From Stappia sp. 28M-7 (GTDB taxonomy: Bacteria > Pseudomonadota > Alphaproteobacteria > Rhizobiales > Stappiaceae), in NCBI RefSeq assembly GCF_014252955.1, contig NZ_JACMIA010000002.1, positions 62,001 through 126,000 of the forward strand: a DNA stretch of 64,000 nt. Direction: 5' to 3'. The notes under the pieces were generated by a model. That model was not told the origin of the DNA. It was given only the letters and a program-made list of their open reading frames with translations, and did no database searches. The stretch's first letter is position 1. Each line of letters starts with the position of its first letter. Of this stretch, positions 51,051 through 60,071 are shown in pieces. The position numbers and the translations under genes were made by a program.

Positions 51051-51382
51051 CAGATGAGCGCTCCGCCGCCGAACGAGAAGAAGGACAGAAAGAAGCTCGA
51101 TGCCGCAAAGGCGATGGAGATGCCGAAGACGATCTGGATCAGCCGGCGAAAGCCGCCAGAGGTGTCGCCAAAGGCCAGCGTCAGGCCGGTCACGATGATA
51201 ATGATGACGGCGATGATCTTCGCGACCGGTCCCTCGATCGATTCGAGAATGCTCTGAAGCGGCGCCTCCCAGGGCATGGATGAACCGGACGCATGCGCGG
51301 CCGGGGCCATGAACAGGCTGACATAGGTGACGGCCGCGGCTGTCGCGACGTGACGGCGTATGCGCAAGGCGTGACGGATCAT
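51050..51382 (-). CDS. trbC: TrbC, VirB2-like pilin precursor
   Basis: 110 residues. Signal segment ending MAPAAHASGSS, then two hydrophobic stretches (AKIIAVIIIIVTGLTLAFG and LIQIVFGISIAFAASSFFLSFFSFGGG), as in VirB2/TrbC prepilins. It is processed and, in TrbC of the P type, made circular by a TraF peptidase. A TraF-type protease is encoded here at 58125-58670. Overlaps trbB and trbD by ATGA. Confidence 0.92.
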   Translation of the reverse strand: MIRHALRIRRHVATAAAVTYVSLFMAPAAHASGSSMPWEAPLQSILESIEGPVAKIIAVIIIIVTGLTLAFGDTSGGFRRLIQIVFGISIAFAASSFFLSFFSFGGGALI

Positions 51383-52359
51383 TCGGGCTTCCCTTCTGAA
51401 CTGGTTGCGGGGGTGATGCGGTAGTCGCCGTCAGGGCCGAGCCCTTCGACGCGCGCGAGTTCGACAAGCCTTCGCGCGGACCCGCGTCCGGCGAGGACCG
51501 CGACCAGGTCGATCGTCTCGGCGATCAGGGCGCGCGGCACGGTGATGACGGCTTCCTGGATGAGTTGTTCGAGGCGGCGCAGCGCGCCGATGCCGGAGCC
51601 GGCATGGATCGTGCCGATGCCGCCCGGATGTCCCGTCCCCCAGGCCTTGAGCAGGTCGAGCGCTTCGGCGCCGCGCACCTCGCCAACAGGGATGCGGTCC
51701 GGGCGAAGCCGCAGAGAGGAACGGACGAGGTCGGAGAGAGTCGCCACGCCGTCTTTCGTGCGCATGGCGACGAGGTTGGGCGCGGCGCATTGCAACTCGC
51801 GCGTGTCCTCGATGATGACGACGCGGTCCGAGCTGTTGGACACCTCGGCAAGAAGAGCGTTGGTCAGGGTCGTCTTGCCGGTCGAGGTGCCGCCCGCGAC
51901 GAGAATATTGGCGCGCGTCGCCACCGCCTCGCGCAATGTCGCGCCCTGCTCGGTCGTCATGATGCCTGCGGCGACATAGTCGTCGAGGGTGAACACCGCG
52001 ACCGCCGGCTTGCGGATGGCGAAGGCGGGCGCGGCGACGACAGGCGGCAGCAGACCTTCGAAGCGTTCGCCGGTCTCCGGCAGCTCGGCCGAAACCCGCG
52101 GCGCCCCGGCGTGCACCTCGGCACCGACATGATGGGCGACGAGCCGCACGATGCGTTCACCATCGGCTGCGGGCAGAATCTCCCCTGTATCGCCAAGGCC
52201 CTCGGACAACCGGTCCACCCAGATGCGGCCATCGGGATTGAGCATGACCTCGACGACCGCAGGGTCGTCCAGAAAGCGGGCGATGGCGGCTCCGAGCGCG
52301 GTGCGCAGCATGCGCGAACTGCGCGCGCGTCCTTCTGGATTGTTATGTGAAGCCGCCAT
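51379..52359 (-). CDS. trbB: TrbB, VirB11-like ATPase
   Basis: 326 residues. Walker [16 protein letters not shown] near residue 155, an Asp box [12 protein letters not shown] and [20 protein letters not shown], then [13 protein letters not shown] (walker-B-His motif). Cytoplasmic hexameric ATPase of the secretion machine. First gene of the trb operon on the minus strand; a promoter-like region with a palindrome precedes it. Confidence 0.94.
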   Translation of the reverse strand: MAASHNNPEGRARSSRMLRTALGAAIARFLDDPAVVEVMLNPDGRIWVDRLSEGLGDTGEILPAADGERIVRLVAHHVGAEVHAGAPRVSAELPETGERFEGLLPPVVAAPAFAIRKPAVAVFTLDDYVAAGIMTTEQGATLREAVATRANILVAGGTSTGKTTLTNALLAEVSNSSDRVVIIEDTRELQCAAPNLVAMRTKDGVATLSDLVRSSLRLRPDRIPVGEVRGAEALDLLKAWGTGHPGGIGTIHAGSGIGALRRLEQLIQEAVITVPRALIAETIDLVAVLAGRGSARRLVELARVEGLGPDGDYRITPATSSEGKPE

Positions 52360-52409
52360 CTTGTCCCCGTTCTGGCCGGGAACAATTCGGTCCTGCCCCG
52401 ACGGGGACG

Positions 52410-52440
52410 ATTAAAAGAACCCGAATTCGGGTGGATTCAA
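52410..52440 (-). promoter_or_regulatory. Candidate trb operon promoter with 14-bp palindrome
   Basis: On the minus strand, TTGAAT (52435-52440) and TTTAAT (52410-52415) are 19 bases apart. The spacer holds the perfect palindrome ACCCGAATTCGGGT (52419-52432). This is the only long gap (166 bases) in the trb-tra stretch from 42.7 to 55 kb, so a regulated promoter is expected here. The CopG-type protein encoded just upstream is a natural candidate for binding, but not proven. Confidence 0.45.
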
Positions 52441-52525
52441 CAACTGTCTTTCGGAGTAGTACTGTAGCGTGCAAATACAGGAAATCGGCGGGATTGCCCG
52501 GCACCGTCGGCTCGCTGCACGGCCC

Positions 52526-52963
52526 CTATGATGGTTCCGATCGCGCGGGGCTGACATCTTCGCTGATCTCCTGCCGGAGCTGCGGTCCCGCCGCAAGGCG
52601 GCGCCCGAGCGCACCGACGAATGCTTCATAGCGTTCGCTCGCCTTCGCCCGCGCCGCCTGTGCCGCCGGCTCGGGCAGCGCTGGCGTGCTGGTGAGCCAG
52701 AAGCGCACGAAAACCGCCAGGGTTTCGACCGAGATCCCGACATCGCGCTCCAGCCTTGAAACGCGTCGGTCGATCTGGTCGAGCCGTTTGACGATGGCCG
52801 CTTCACGACGTTCGTCGGCATCCGGCGACAGAAAGGACGCGATCGCAGCTTCCGCGATCATCGATCGGGACTGACCACGGCGCGCAGCGAATTCCGCCAA
52901 CATCGTCATGATCTCGGGGTCGAGATAGACGGAGACCGGAGATTTCTTCTTGCGTGCGGTCAT
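52526..52963 (-). CDS. CopG-type ribbon-helix-helix protein
   Basis: 145 residues. The N-terminal ribbon-helix-helix is visible as SPVSVYLDPEIMTMLAEFAARRGQSRSMIAEAAI. The rest is helical (VKRLDQIDRRVSRLERDVGISVETLAVFVRFWL). This gene normally lies between traG and trbB in alphaproteobacterial ICEs. It begins five bases after the traG stop. It could repress trb or assist relaxosome loading. Confidence 0.82.
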   Translation of the reverse strand: MTARKKKSPVSVYLDPEIMTMLAEFAARRGQSRSMIAEAAIASFLSPDADERREAAIVKRLDQIDRRVSRLERDVGISVETLAVFVRFWLTSTPALPEPAAQAARAKASERYEAFVGALGRRLAAGPQLRQEISEDVSPARSEPS

Positions 52964-52968
52964 TGCGA

Positions 52969-54954
52969 TCAGAGGTCCATCCCGTCACCGGGATCCATGC
53001 TCACCTGACGCGCCACGTTCAACCCCATCACCTGCGTCAGACGCCGGCTGCGGGTTGCATCGTCCTCACCGTCCTCATCAGGCGGATCGAACTCGTTCTC
53101 GATCGGCTTCCTCTTCTCGATCGGATTGGCATGTCTCAGCTCAGGCTGATGCCGGCGCTCGGAGCCGGTCGGATCTTCATCCGGATCGCCGGACGTCTTC
53201 GTGGCCGTGTCGAACAGCGGACGCTGCGGCACCGGCAAGGCGCTCCAGTCGTCGGGCTGCGGCTTGTCGGATCGGACCAGTTCCGGGGGAGCGAGAACAC
53301 GCTCCTTGAACCGCACATCCTCGAAATAGCGGGCCTTCTTCGCGCGGATCGGCGGGGTGCCCGCCACCATGACGATCTCGTCGGAGGGCGGAAGCTGCAT
53401 GATTTCACCGGGCGTGAGCAACTGGCGCGCCGTCTCGGAGCGGGAGACCATCAGGTGCCCGAGCCAGGGCGAAAGCCTGTGGCCAGCATAGTTCTTCATC
53501 GCCTTCATTTCGGTTGCCGTGCCGAGCGCATCGGACACGCGCTTGGCCGTTCGCTCGTCGTTGGTGGCGAAGCTCACGCGCACATGGCAATTGTCGAGGA
53601 TCGAATTGTTCGGGCCGTAGGCTTTCTCGATCTGGTTCAGAGACTGGGCGATCAGGAAGCTCTTGAGTCCGTAGCCCGCCATGAAGGCCAGGGCGCTCTC
53701 GAAGAAGTCCAGCCGGCCGAGCGCCGGAAACTCGTCGAGCATGAGCAGGAGCCGGTGCCGACCTACCTTGGTCTGCAAATCCTCGGTCAGACGGCGCCCG
53801 ACCTGATTGAGGATGAGGCGGACAAGGGGCTTGGTCCGATTGATGTCAGACGGTGGCACGACGAGGTAGAGCGTCGTGGGCATTTCGCCCGCAACCAGGT
53901 CGGCAATGCGCCAGTCGCAGCGGCGCGTCACCTCGGCGACGACGGGATCGCGGTAGAGACCGAGGAACGACATGGCGGTGGAAAGCACGCCTGAGCGCTC
54001 ATTGTCGGATTTGTTCAGGAGTTCGCGCGCCGCGCTGGCGATGACGGGATGCGGGCCGGCTTCTCCGAGATGCGCGGTCTTCATCATCGCGTCGAGTGTC
54101 GCTTCGATCGTGCGCCTGGGGTCGGAGAGGAACGAGGCCACGCCAGCGAGGGTCTTGTCGGGTTCGGCGTAAAGGACATGCAGAATGGCCCCGACCAGCA
54201 AGGCATGACTGGTCTTCTCCCAGTGATTGCGTCGCTCAAGACTGCCTTCCGGATCGACCAGGATATCGGCGATGTTCTGGACGTCGCGGACCTCCCATTC
54301 ACCGCGGCGAACCTCGAGCAGCGGATTATACGCCGACGAATCCGGATTGGTCGGATCGAACAGAAGCACCCTGCCGTGCCGGGCGCGAAAGCCCGCAGTG
54401 AGCGACCAGTTCTCACCCTTGATGTCATGGACGATCGCCGACCCTGGCCAGGTCAGGAGCGTGGGCACCACCAGGCCGACGCCTTTGCCAGACCGTGTCG
54501 GCGCGAAACACAGGACATGCTCCGGTCCATCGTGACGCAGATAGGCACGATCGAAACGCCCGAGCACGACGCCATCGGGATCGAGGAGTCCCGCGGCCTT
54601 GACTTCATCGGGTCGCGCCCATCGGGCGGAACCATAGGTCTCCGCGTTCTTTGCCTCCCGCGCTCGCCAGACCGACATACCAATCGCGACGGCAATGGCG
54701 ATGAATCCGCCCGATGCCGCGATCATCCCACCCGTGGCAAAGATACCCGGCGCATAGGCTTCATAGAAATACCACCACCAGAAGATCGCGGGCGGATAAT
54801 AGACCGGCCAACCGTCGACCCGGAACCATGGCGACCCGAGCTGCGCCTGAAACCCGAGCTCCCATGCCACGTATTGTGTCGCCGTCCATGTCGTGACGAG
54901 GACGATCAGAAAGACGGTGACGATCTGGCCCCAGAGGATTCTCGTCGCGGACAT
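52969..54954 (-). CDS. traG: TraG/VirD4-like coupling protein
   Basis: 661 residues. Transmembrane helices at residues 8-30 and about 75-95, Walker A CFAPTRSGKGVGLVVPTLL (about 154-172), and Walker B LLMLDEFPALGRLDFFESAL with IAQSLNQIEKAYG. It connects the relaxase-DNA complex to the Trb channel. The ribosome binding site AAGGAAGGAACC precedes the ATG. It follows the relaxase gene by 21 bases. Confidence 0.94.
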   Translation of the reverse strand: MSATRILWGQIVTVFLIVLVTTWTATQYVAWELGFQAQLGSPWFRVDGWPVYYPPAIFWWWYFYEAYAPGIFATGGMIAASGGFIAIAVAIGMSVWRAREAKNAETYGSARWARPDEVKAAGLLDPDGVVLGRFDRAYLRHDGPEHVLCFAPTRSGKGVGLVVPTLLTWPGSAIVHDIKGENWSLTAGFRARHGRVLLFDPTNPDSSAYNPLLEVRRGEWEVRDVQNIADILVDPEGSLERRNHWEKTSHALLVGAILHVLYAEPDKTLAGVASFLSDPRRTIEATLDAMMKTAHLGEAGPHPVIASAARELLNKSDNERSGVLSTAMSFLGLYRDPVVAEVTRRCDWRIADLVAGEMPTTLYLVVPPSDINRTKPLVRLILNQVGRRLTEDLQTKVGRHRLLLMLDEFPALGRLDFFESALAFMAGYGLKSFLIAQSLNQIEKAYGPNNSILDNCHVRVSFATNDERTAKRVSDALGTATEMKAMKNYAGHRLSPWLGHLMVSRSETARQLLTPGEIMQLPPSDEIVMVAGTPPIRAKKARYFEDVRFKERVLAPPELVRSDKPQPDDWSALPVPQRPLFDTATKTSGDPDEDPTGSERRHQPELRHANPIEKRKPIENEFDPPDEDGEDDATRSRRLTQVMGLNVARQVSMDPGDGMDL

Positions 54955-54975
54955 GGTGGTTCCTTCCTTTGAGTG

Positions 54976-56715
54976 TCAGAGCCCGAGGCCCCGTTTGCGA
55001 CCGAAGCTCCAGTCGACGCCGCCGTCGCCCCGCGCGACGCCCGAGACGTGGCGGCCGAGATTCTTCTCGAGCGAAGGGGACCAGGGCACGAGCTGGAAGC
55101 CTAGGCCGTCGTCGATCATGGCGAAGCGGCCTGAGGCCAGCGCCAGTCGCTGCCGGTAGGTGCCGGAGACATAGTCGCCGCCGGCGGCCCGGTTGAACGG
55201 CAGGCCAGTCTCGGCCGCCAGCTTGCCGCCGAGCGCGTCGAGTTCGCGCCGCCGTAGCGTGTCGATCAGGTTGCGGTTGAAGACGATGCGTCGCCCCTGA
55301 CGCTCCGCCAGCCCTTCCTGCAGAAGGCGCGCGGCGCGGCGATCCATCGCATCGCGAACCTCGGCGCCGAAGCCACCGGAGGAAACATCGATCCGCTCGC
55401 GCGCGACGGCCTGGCGGTCCAGCCAGGTCGCGCCGGACGCCGAAATCTGGGCTTGCAGATCGAGATCGGAACGCACGGCGATCGCCACGCGGCGCTGCCC
55501 CCTGGCATCGTCGAAGCTGCGAAGCTCGACGATCGATCCGGGAGCGCTGTCGCCCGCGGCATCGAGATCGGGCAGCTTGATGTGGTGGGTCCGGCCATCG
55601 ACGCCGTCGACCACCGCATAGGCCGTCCCCTTCAGCTCGTCATCGAGCCCACGCTCGACCAGCCGGCCGATGACCGGCGCGTCGACACTCTCGGCGGCAA
55701 GCACATAGCCTGCGGCGCCACGCTCGATCCCCTTCTCGGTCAGAGCCCGGTGCATGCGTTTGATGATGTCGCCGCGCTCTCCCAATTGGCGCAGCGTTGC
55801 CTCGGCATCCTGGCTGACCGTCCATTGCCCGGGACCGACCTGCTCGGCGAGGCCGAGCGTTTCCAGCTTCCGGAGCCGGCCGATTTTGAGAGCCTGGTAT
55901 TCGTCGGGCTGACGGTCGGGATGCGGCGCGAGGTCGATCGCACCTGCATCGCGGGCATCGCGGACGAGCTGGCGGTCGAGCTGGGTCCAGCGCTCGGCCT
56001 CGATCTGCCGTTCGAGGGCGCGCCGGATGTCGTGATCGGTGCGCGGCCCCAGTTCCATGGTGATGAGATCACGCGCCCGGTCGCGCATCCCCTCCTTGAT
56101 GTAGTCGCGCGAGATCACGAGGTCCTGCCCGTCGTCGCGGACCCCACGGACGATCAGATGGACATGGGGATGTTCGGTGTTCCAGTGATCGACGGCCACC
56201 CAATCGAGACGCGTGCCGAGGTCCTTTTCCATCTGCCCGACGAGATCGCGCGTGAAGGATTTGAGATCCGACATCTCGAGTGCGTCGTCGGGTGAGACGA
56301 TGAAGCGGAAATGATGCCGGTCATCGCCGCTGCGCTCGGCGAAGGACCGCTCGTCGGCAGCCTCCGTCTCCGGCCCGAACAGACGCGCCTTCTCCCCGTC
56401 CCGGGTGACGCCATCGCGGCTCAGGTAATCGAGATGCGTGCCCAAGGGGGCGGCGCGACCGGAATGGCGCACGACGCGCGCCTTGACCACGGCGCCCCGC
56501 GACCGGGCGGTGATAAATCGATTGGCCTGAATGCTGGCCCGCTGCCCATGCCCGAAGCGCGAGCGGTTCCCGGAAGTGACGCGACCAGAGCGCGACACCG
56601 TTCCCCCGGCCTTCTTGGCCGCCGCGAGTGCCTGGGCGATGAAGGGACGCACATGCTGTGCCCGTGTCGAGCGGATGCGGCCAGGGCGGACGCGAAACTC
56701 GCGCTCACCGGCCAT
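54976..56715 (-). CDS. rlxS: DUF3363-type relaxase (VirD2/RlxS-like)
   Basis: 579 residues. Catalytic region: GTHLDYLSRDGVTRDG, then the HUH motif HWNTEHPHVHLIVRG (HPHVH) near residue 180, with DYIKEGMRDRARDLITMELGPR. The DUF3363 C-terminus follows (YVLAAESVDAPVIGRLVERGLDDELKGTAYAVVDGVDGRTH). It should nick oriT and pilot the strand. Start at 56715 (MAGEREFRVRPGRIRSTRA) is chosen because similarity begins there and the preceding 240 bases hold repeats of oriT type. The tyrosine was not identified with certainty. Confidence 0.9.
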   Translation of the reverse strand: MAGEREFRVRPGRIRSTRAQHVRPFIAQALAAAKKAGGTVSRSGRVTSGNRSRFGHGQRASIQANRFITARSRGAVVKARVVRHSGRAAPLGTHLDYLSRDGVTRDGEKARLFGPETEAADERSFAERSGDDRHHFRFIVSPDDALEMSDLKSFTRDLVGQMEKDLGTRLDWVAVDHWNTEHPHVHLIVRGVRDDGQDLVISRDYIKEGMRDRARDLITMELGPRTDHDIRRALERQIEAERWTQLDRQLVRDARDAGAIDLAPHPDRQPDEYQALKIGRLRKLETLGLAEQVGPGQWTVSQDAEATLRQLGERGDIIKRMHRALTEKGIERGAAGYVLAAESVDAPVIGRLVERGLDDELKGTAYAVVDGVDGRTHHIKLPDLDAAGDSAPGSIVELRSFDDARGQRRVAIAVRSDLDLQAQISASGATWLDRQAVARERIDVSSGGFGAEVRDAMDRRAARLLQEGLAERQGRRIVFNRNLIDTLRRRELDALGGKLAAETGLPFNRAAGGDYVSGTYRQRLALASGRFAMIDDGLGFQLVPWSPSLEKNLGRHVSGVARGDGGVDWSFGRKRGLGL

Positions 56716-56958
56716 GACCCTGCCCCGCAATGTGCGAAAAGCCGAGCAATTCCGGGCAGGTAAACAGTTCCGGCACAGTGCGCTGAGACGCCGCAATGTG
56801 TGAAACGCGCTGGAAAACCCAATAAAAACAACCGACCGTCCGGCCCACAATGTGCGGCCTTTTATCCTGCCATCGTCCGGTCGTGGTGCCCGCACCCGAC
56901 CCCTTCGCCCTCCATGGTGCGCAAAAGCTCGCCAGAGCACGATGGAGCGTTCGGCGGG
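56716..56958. other. Candidate oriT region with repeated CAATGTG motifs
   Basis: 243 bases between the relaxase and transglycosylase genes. Three related motifs occur: CGCAATGTGCGAAA (from 56726), CGCAATGTGTGAAA (from 56792) and CACAATGTGCGGCC (from 56846), plus a looser CCATGGTGCGCAAAA near 56911. Their spacing is 66 and 54 bases. Gaps beside the relaxase gene often hold the transfer origin. A nick site cannot be assigned by eye. Confidence 0.5.
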
Positions 56959-57714
56959 TCATGGCGCATCGCCCACGTCTTGCGCGGTAACGAAAATGCC
57001 CTCCGCGGCGCCCGGATCCACTTCGGGAACGAGGGAATGGGCGCCCTGCTGCGGCGCGTTGTCCGCAGCTTCGCGGCTGAAATCGCGCGCCACGAAGAGC
57101 GGCGCCTCGCGCCAATCGGGCGGCGGTGCGGGCGCGGCAGAAACGGCGCCGGGCAGCGCATCCGTGCCCAAGATCGGCGCGAGGGTCGCGACATAGGCGC
57201 GCGTCTCTGCGGGCAAATTGCGACCGTCGGAGAGGTATTCGTCGTAACGGCCCGGTCCGGCATTATAGGCCGCCAGCATGGCCGCGATATTGCCGTAGCG
57301 GTCGAACATCTCGCGCAGGTAAGCCGAACCCGCGAGAATATTGTCGCGACGATCGAAGGGGTCACGGCCGAGCCGGTGACGCAAGCGCAGCCCGGCCCAG
57401 GTATCGGGCATGATCTGCATCAGGCCAATCGCGCCGGCCGATGACACCGCCCGCAGATCGCCCGCGCTTTCGACGCGCATCACCGCGCGGATCCAGTGCT
57501 CCGGAATACCGAAGCGGAGCGAGGCTTCCGCGACATACTGGGCGTTCGGATCGCGCAGAACGGCCTGAGCCGCGGGTGCGGCCGGGACCTGCGCCAGTGC
57601 ATCGGACGCGAACGGTAACGACAGGCCGAGAAGGAGAAGGGAGGCCGTGCGCCGGGCGGCGCGAAACCGCCCGAACGCATGACCCTGGCGACGCCGGAAG
57701 CGAAGCTGCGGCAT
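56959..57714 (-). CDS. Lytic transglycosylase (VirB1-like)
   Basis: 251 residues. Signal peptide (LLLLGLSLPFASDALAQ), then an SLT domain: HWIRAVMRVESAGD with the catalytic Glu, SAGAIGLMQIMPDTW and MLAAYNAGPGRYDEYL. It opens the peptidoglycan for the mating channel. The C-terminus after about residue 190 is Pro/Ala rich and unassigned. It starts three bases after the DUF736 stop. Confidence 0.93.
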   Translation of the reverse strand: MPQLRFRRRQGHAFGRFRAARRTASLLLLGLSLPFASDALAQVPAAPAAQAVLRDPNAQYVAEASLRFGIPEHWIRAVMRVESAGDLRAVSSAGAIGLMQIMPDTWAGLRLRHRLGRDPFDRRDNILAGSAYLREMFDRYGNIAAMLAAYNAGPGRYDEYLSDGRNLPAETRAYVATLAPILGTDALPGAVSAAPAPPPDWREAPLFVARDFSREAADNAPQQGAHSLVPEVDPGAAEGIFVTAQDVGDAP

Positions 57715-57717
57715 CGC

Positions 57718-58056
57718 TCAGTCCTTTGCGTCGCGCTTGGGCGCGCGGCTCCAGTGCAGCGACCACGACGTCGCGTCGGCGCCGTTCTGGAACAGGGCGG
57801 CGCGCATCGGATGCGGCAGGGCGGGATCGTCGATCAGCACCGAGAGATAGTCTCCGGCCTTCTCGCCGGTGCGCGACCAGGCGGCGCCGACCTCGGGGCC
57901 GCTTTCATCCGGGCCGAGGTGAACACGGTGATCGGGCGCGTTCTCCACCCCTGCGGTGTCGACCACGACGATGGCGATCTCGCTGTCGAGCGTGAGGGTC
58001 CGGATGCGGCCGGAGAAACCGGTTTTCTGCCGGGTGAACTCACCGATTTGCGGCAT
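57718..58056 (-). CDS. DUF736 family protein, complete
   Basis: 112 residues starting MPQIGEFTRQKTGFSGRIRTLTL, with VHLGPDESGPEVGAAWSRTGEKAGDYLSVLIDDPALPHPMRAALF, the classical DUF736 pattern. Such proteins are abundant in alphaproteobacterial ICEs, often near relaxase genes. Function unknown. Start chosen at 58056, where the AAGGAAAGGAACG ribosome binding site lies in front. Two further DUF736 sequences lie at the end of the window. Confidence 0.9.
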   Translation of the reverse strand: MPQIGEFTRQKTGFSGRIRTLTLDSEIAIVVVDTAGVENAPDHRVHLGPDESGPEVGAAWSRTGEKAGDYLSVLIDDPALPHPMRAALFQNGADATSWSLHWSRAPKRDAKD

Positions 58057-58124
58057 GGGACGTTCCTTTCCTTTGCGGCGGAGTGGACCGGGAACGGGCG
58101 GCATGTCCGCTCCCGTGCAGGCGT

Positions 58125-58670
58125 TCACCGCGTTGACGCCTGCGGTTCGAGGCGGCCGTCGCCGTTCTCGTCGGTCCAGATCGGCACGACGCGCGCGGTG
58201 ACGGATGCGAGGGGGAGCGGCCCGAAATACCGGCCGTCCATGCTGTCTTCAGTGTCCCAGTTCATCAGGAACACTTCGCCATTGGAGATCACCCGGCAGC
58301 CCTGCCAGGAAGGCAGTTGGCGGCCCCGGCTGTCGCGTTCGCGGGCTTCGCCATAGACGTGATCGTAAGCCGTGATCTGAGCGCCATCCCGGCACACCTG
58401 GGTGCCGGGGAGCGCCAGAACGCGCTTGATCAGGGGAACGCCGCGCGGGAGATAGCGGCGCGCGTCGAGGAAGCCCGCGAGATCGTCCGGCGGCATGACC
58501 GCAACAAGATCGCCGACCTCGAGCCGCCCCACAGGGCGAACGGAATAGAGGCCGATCGGCGCGCTGGCCGACGCATTCCAGATGAAGCGGGGACCGTGCC
58601 CGGTCAAATGCGGCGCGACGATCAGCGCGCCCGCCGCCGCCATGGTCCAGACAATGGCGCGGCGGCTCAT
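58125..58670 (-). CDS. traF: TraF-type signal peptidase S26
   Basis: 181 residues. Transmembrane N-terminus, the catalytic serine in ASAPIGLY, the general base lysine in PLIKRVLALPG, and GEVFLMNWDTEDSMDGRYFG near the C-terminus. TraF processes the TrbC pilin. It overlaps the DUF2840 stop by ATGA. Consistent with trbC present at 51050-51382. Confidence 0.92.
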   Translation of the reverse strand: MSRRAIVWTMAAAGALIVAPHLTGHGPRFIWNASASAPIGLYSVRPVGRLEVGDLVAVMPPDDLAGFLDARRYLPRGVPLIKRVLALPGTQVCRDGAQITAYDHVYGEARERDSRGRQLPSWQGCRVISNGEVFLMNWDTEDSMDGRYFGPLPLASVTARVVPIWTDENGDGRLEPQASTR

Positions 58671-59176
58671 GGCTGGACGCTCCGCCGTTTCAGCCAGGCG
58701 CGGTGCTGCGTTGGCGAATAGGGACGCGGCCGTTCGCCGGCGGCGAGCCGATTGTGGACGTGCCGCCAGTGATCGGGCGAAACCTCCACCGCATCGATAC
58801 CCGCCGCTTCGATCACGTCGATGATCTGAAGCATGCGCTCCACCTTGGGCCAGCCATGTGTTCGCAGGAGGAGGACGCCGCCGGGATCGACGAACGGCAC
58901 GGTCTGATAGGCTTCACCCGCTCGCGGGGCGCACAGGATGTCGAGCCGGGACTCGACCGTTCCATGTTCGTTGGCGGCCCAGCGAACGAGCGCGAAACTG
59001 GAGCCCGGCCGGAAGGAGAGGACACGCCGGCGGCGGTCCAGGATCTCTTCACGCACAGCCATGCCGAACCTGATCCAGTGTTCGACCGACTTCTCGACCC
59101 AGATCAGCTCAACACGAGTGAACCGGTCGGCCATTTGCGCAGAGCGCGCCTGACTGGGTGTCGTGCTTGGGGTCAT
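58667..59176 (-). CDS. DUF2840 family protein
   Basis: 169 residues starting MTPSTTPSQARSAQ. Blocks VELIWVEKSVEHWIRFG, YQTVPFVDPGGVLLLR and EVSPDHWRHVHNRL are typical of DUF2840, a family adjacent to traF in these ICEs. It starts within the RHH gene's stop (ATGA). Function unknown. A longer upstream open frame exists only because it runs through the neighbouring genes. Confidence 0.88.
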   Translation of the reverse strand: MTPSTTPSQARSAQMADRFTRVELIWVEKSVEHWIRFGMAVREEILDRRRRVLSFRPGSSFALVRWAANEHGTVESRLDILCAPRAGEAYQTVPFVDPGGVLLLRTHGWPKVERMLQIIDVIEAAGIDAVEVSPDHWRHVHNRLAAGERPRPYSPTQHRAWLKRRSVQP

Positions 59177-59421
59177 TCGGCATCTCCGCTGGTTGGGGGA
59201 AATTCCCGCGCGAGGAGCGCGCGCAGCATGTCGGCGACGGTCGTGCCGCGCCGGAAGGCCGCGATCTTGATCCGCCCCCGCATCTCGGGCGTCACGTCGA
59301 TGGTCAGGCGGGCGGTGTTCGTGGCCGCATCGCCGTCTTGCGGGGGCGGTCCGGCCTTGACCCATTGTTCGGGACCGGCTGGCCGGGTCGCGAAGCCCTT
59401 CCTGTTTGCCCGGGCGCTCAT
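59173..59421 (-). CDS. Small ribbon-helix-helix protein linked to ParA
   Basis: 82 residues. The C-terminal half TARLTIDVTPEMRGRIKIAAFRRGTTVADMLRALLAREFP is a ribbon-helix-helix. It overlaps parA by ATGA and likely plays the part of a ParB-like centromere-binding partner, as small RHH proteins do in other ParA systems. Confidence 0.82.
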   Translation of the reverse strand: MSARANRKGFATRPAGPEQWVKAGPPPQDGDAATNTARLTIDVTPEMRGRIKIAAFRRGTTVADMLRALLAREFPPTSGDAE

Positions 59422-60071
59422 GATGCGCTCCGGGGACTGCCGAGATGCGCGACCTCGGCCGCCAGCGCGGAGATTTCGCGCGCGGCCAGGCTCTCATGGT
59501 CGAGTTCCCGGACGATCCGTCCGGACTGCGCAGCGGCGGCGAAAGCGATCCGCTGACCAATGCGACTGGCCAGGGCCGGTGGGTCATGATCCGCGAGCGT
59601 TTCGGCCGTATCTCGCGCCAGCACAGTGCGCGCCCCGCATCGGTTCAGGACGAAGCGAGCGACCAGTTCCGGCCGGTAGATGCGCGCCTCCGATATCAGC
59701 GCCAGCATTTCCGCAGACGCCCAGCCGTCGAAGGGCGACGGCTGCACCGGGATCAGCACCATGTCCGTTGCCAGCAGCGCTGAGCGCATGAGTCCGGCCA
59801 CACGCGGCGGCCCATCGATGACGACGAGATCGGCATCCCTGGCCAGCGCGGGGGCTTCGCGATGAAGTGTGTCTCGGGCGAGACCGATCACGCTGAACAG
59901 GCGTGGCAGCCCCTCGCGAGCGCGCATCTCGGACCAATCGAGCGCCGAGCCTTGCGGGTCAGCGTCGATGAGGATGACCCGCCGTCCTTGCATGGCCCAC
60001 TCGCCCGCAACAGCAAGCGCCAGCGTCGTCTTCCCGACGCCGCCCTTCTGATTGAGCAAGGCGAGGATCAT
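59418..60071 (-). CDS. parA: ParA-family partition ATPase
   Basis: 217 residues. Deviant Walker A LLNQKGGVGKTTLALAVAGEWA at the N-terminus and LVVIDGPPRVAGLMRSALLATD. Single-domain ParA/MinD type without an N-terminal HTH, so autoregulation must rely on the RHH partner. It stabilises the excised circular ICE. Overlaps repA by ATGA. Confidence 0.93.
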   Translation of the reverse strand: MILALLNQKGGVGKTTLALAVAGEWAMQGRRVILIDADPQGSALDWSEMRAREGLPRLFSVIGLARDTLHREAPALARDADLVVIDGPPRVAGLMRSALLATDMVLIPVQPSPFDGWASAEMLALISEARIYRPELVARFVLNRCGARTVLARDTAETLADHDPPALASRIGQRIAFAAAAQSGRIVRELDHESLAAREISALAAEVAHLGSPRSAS

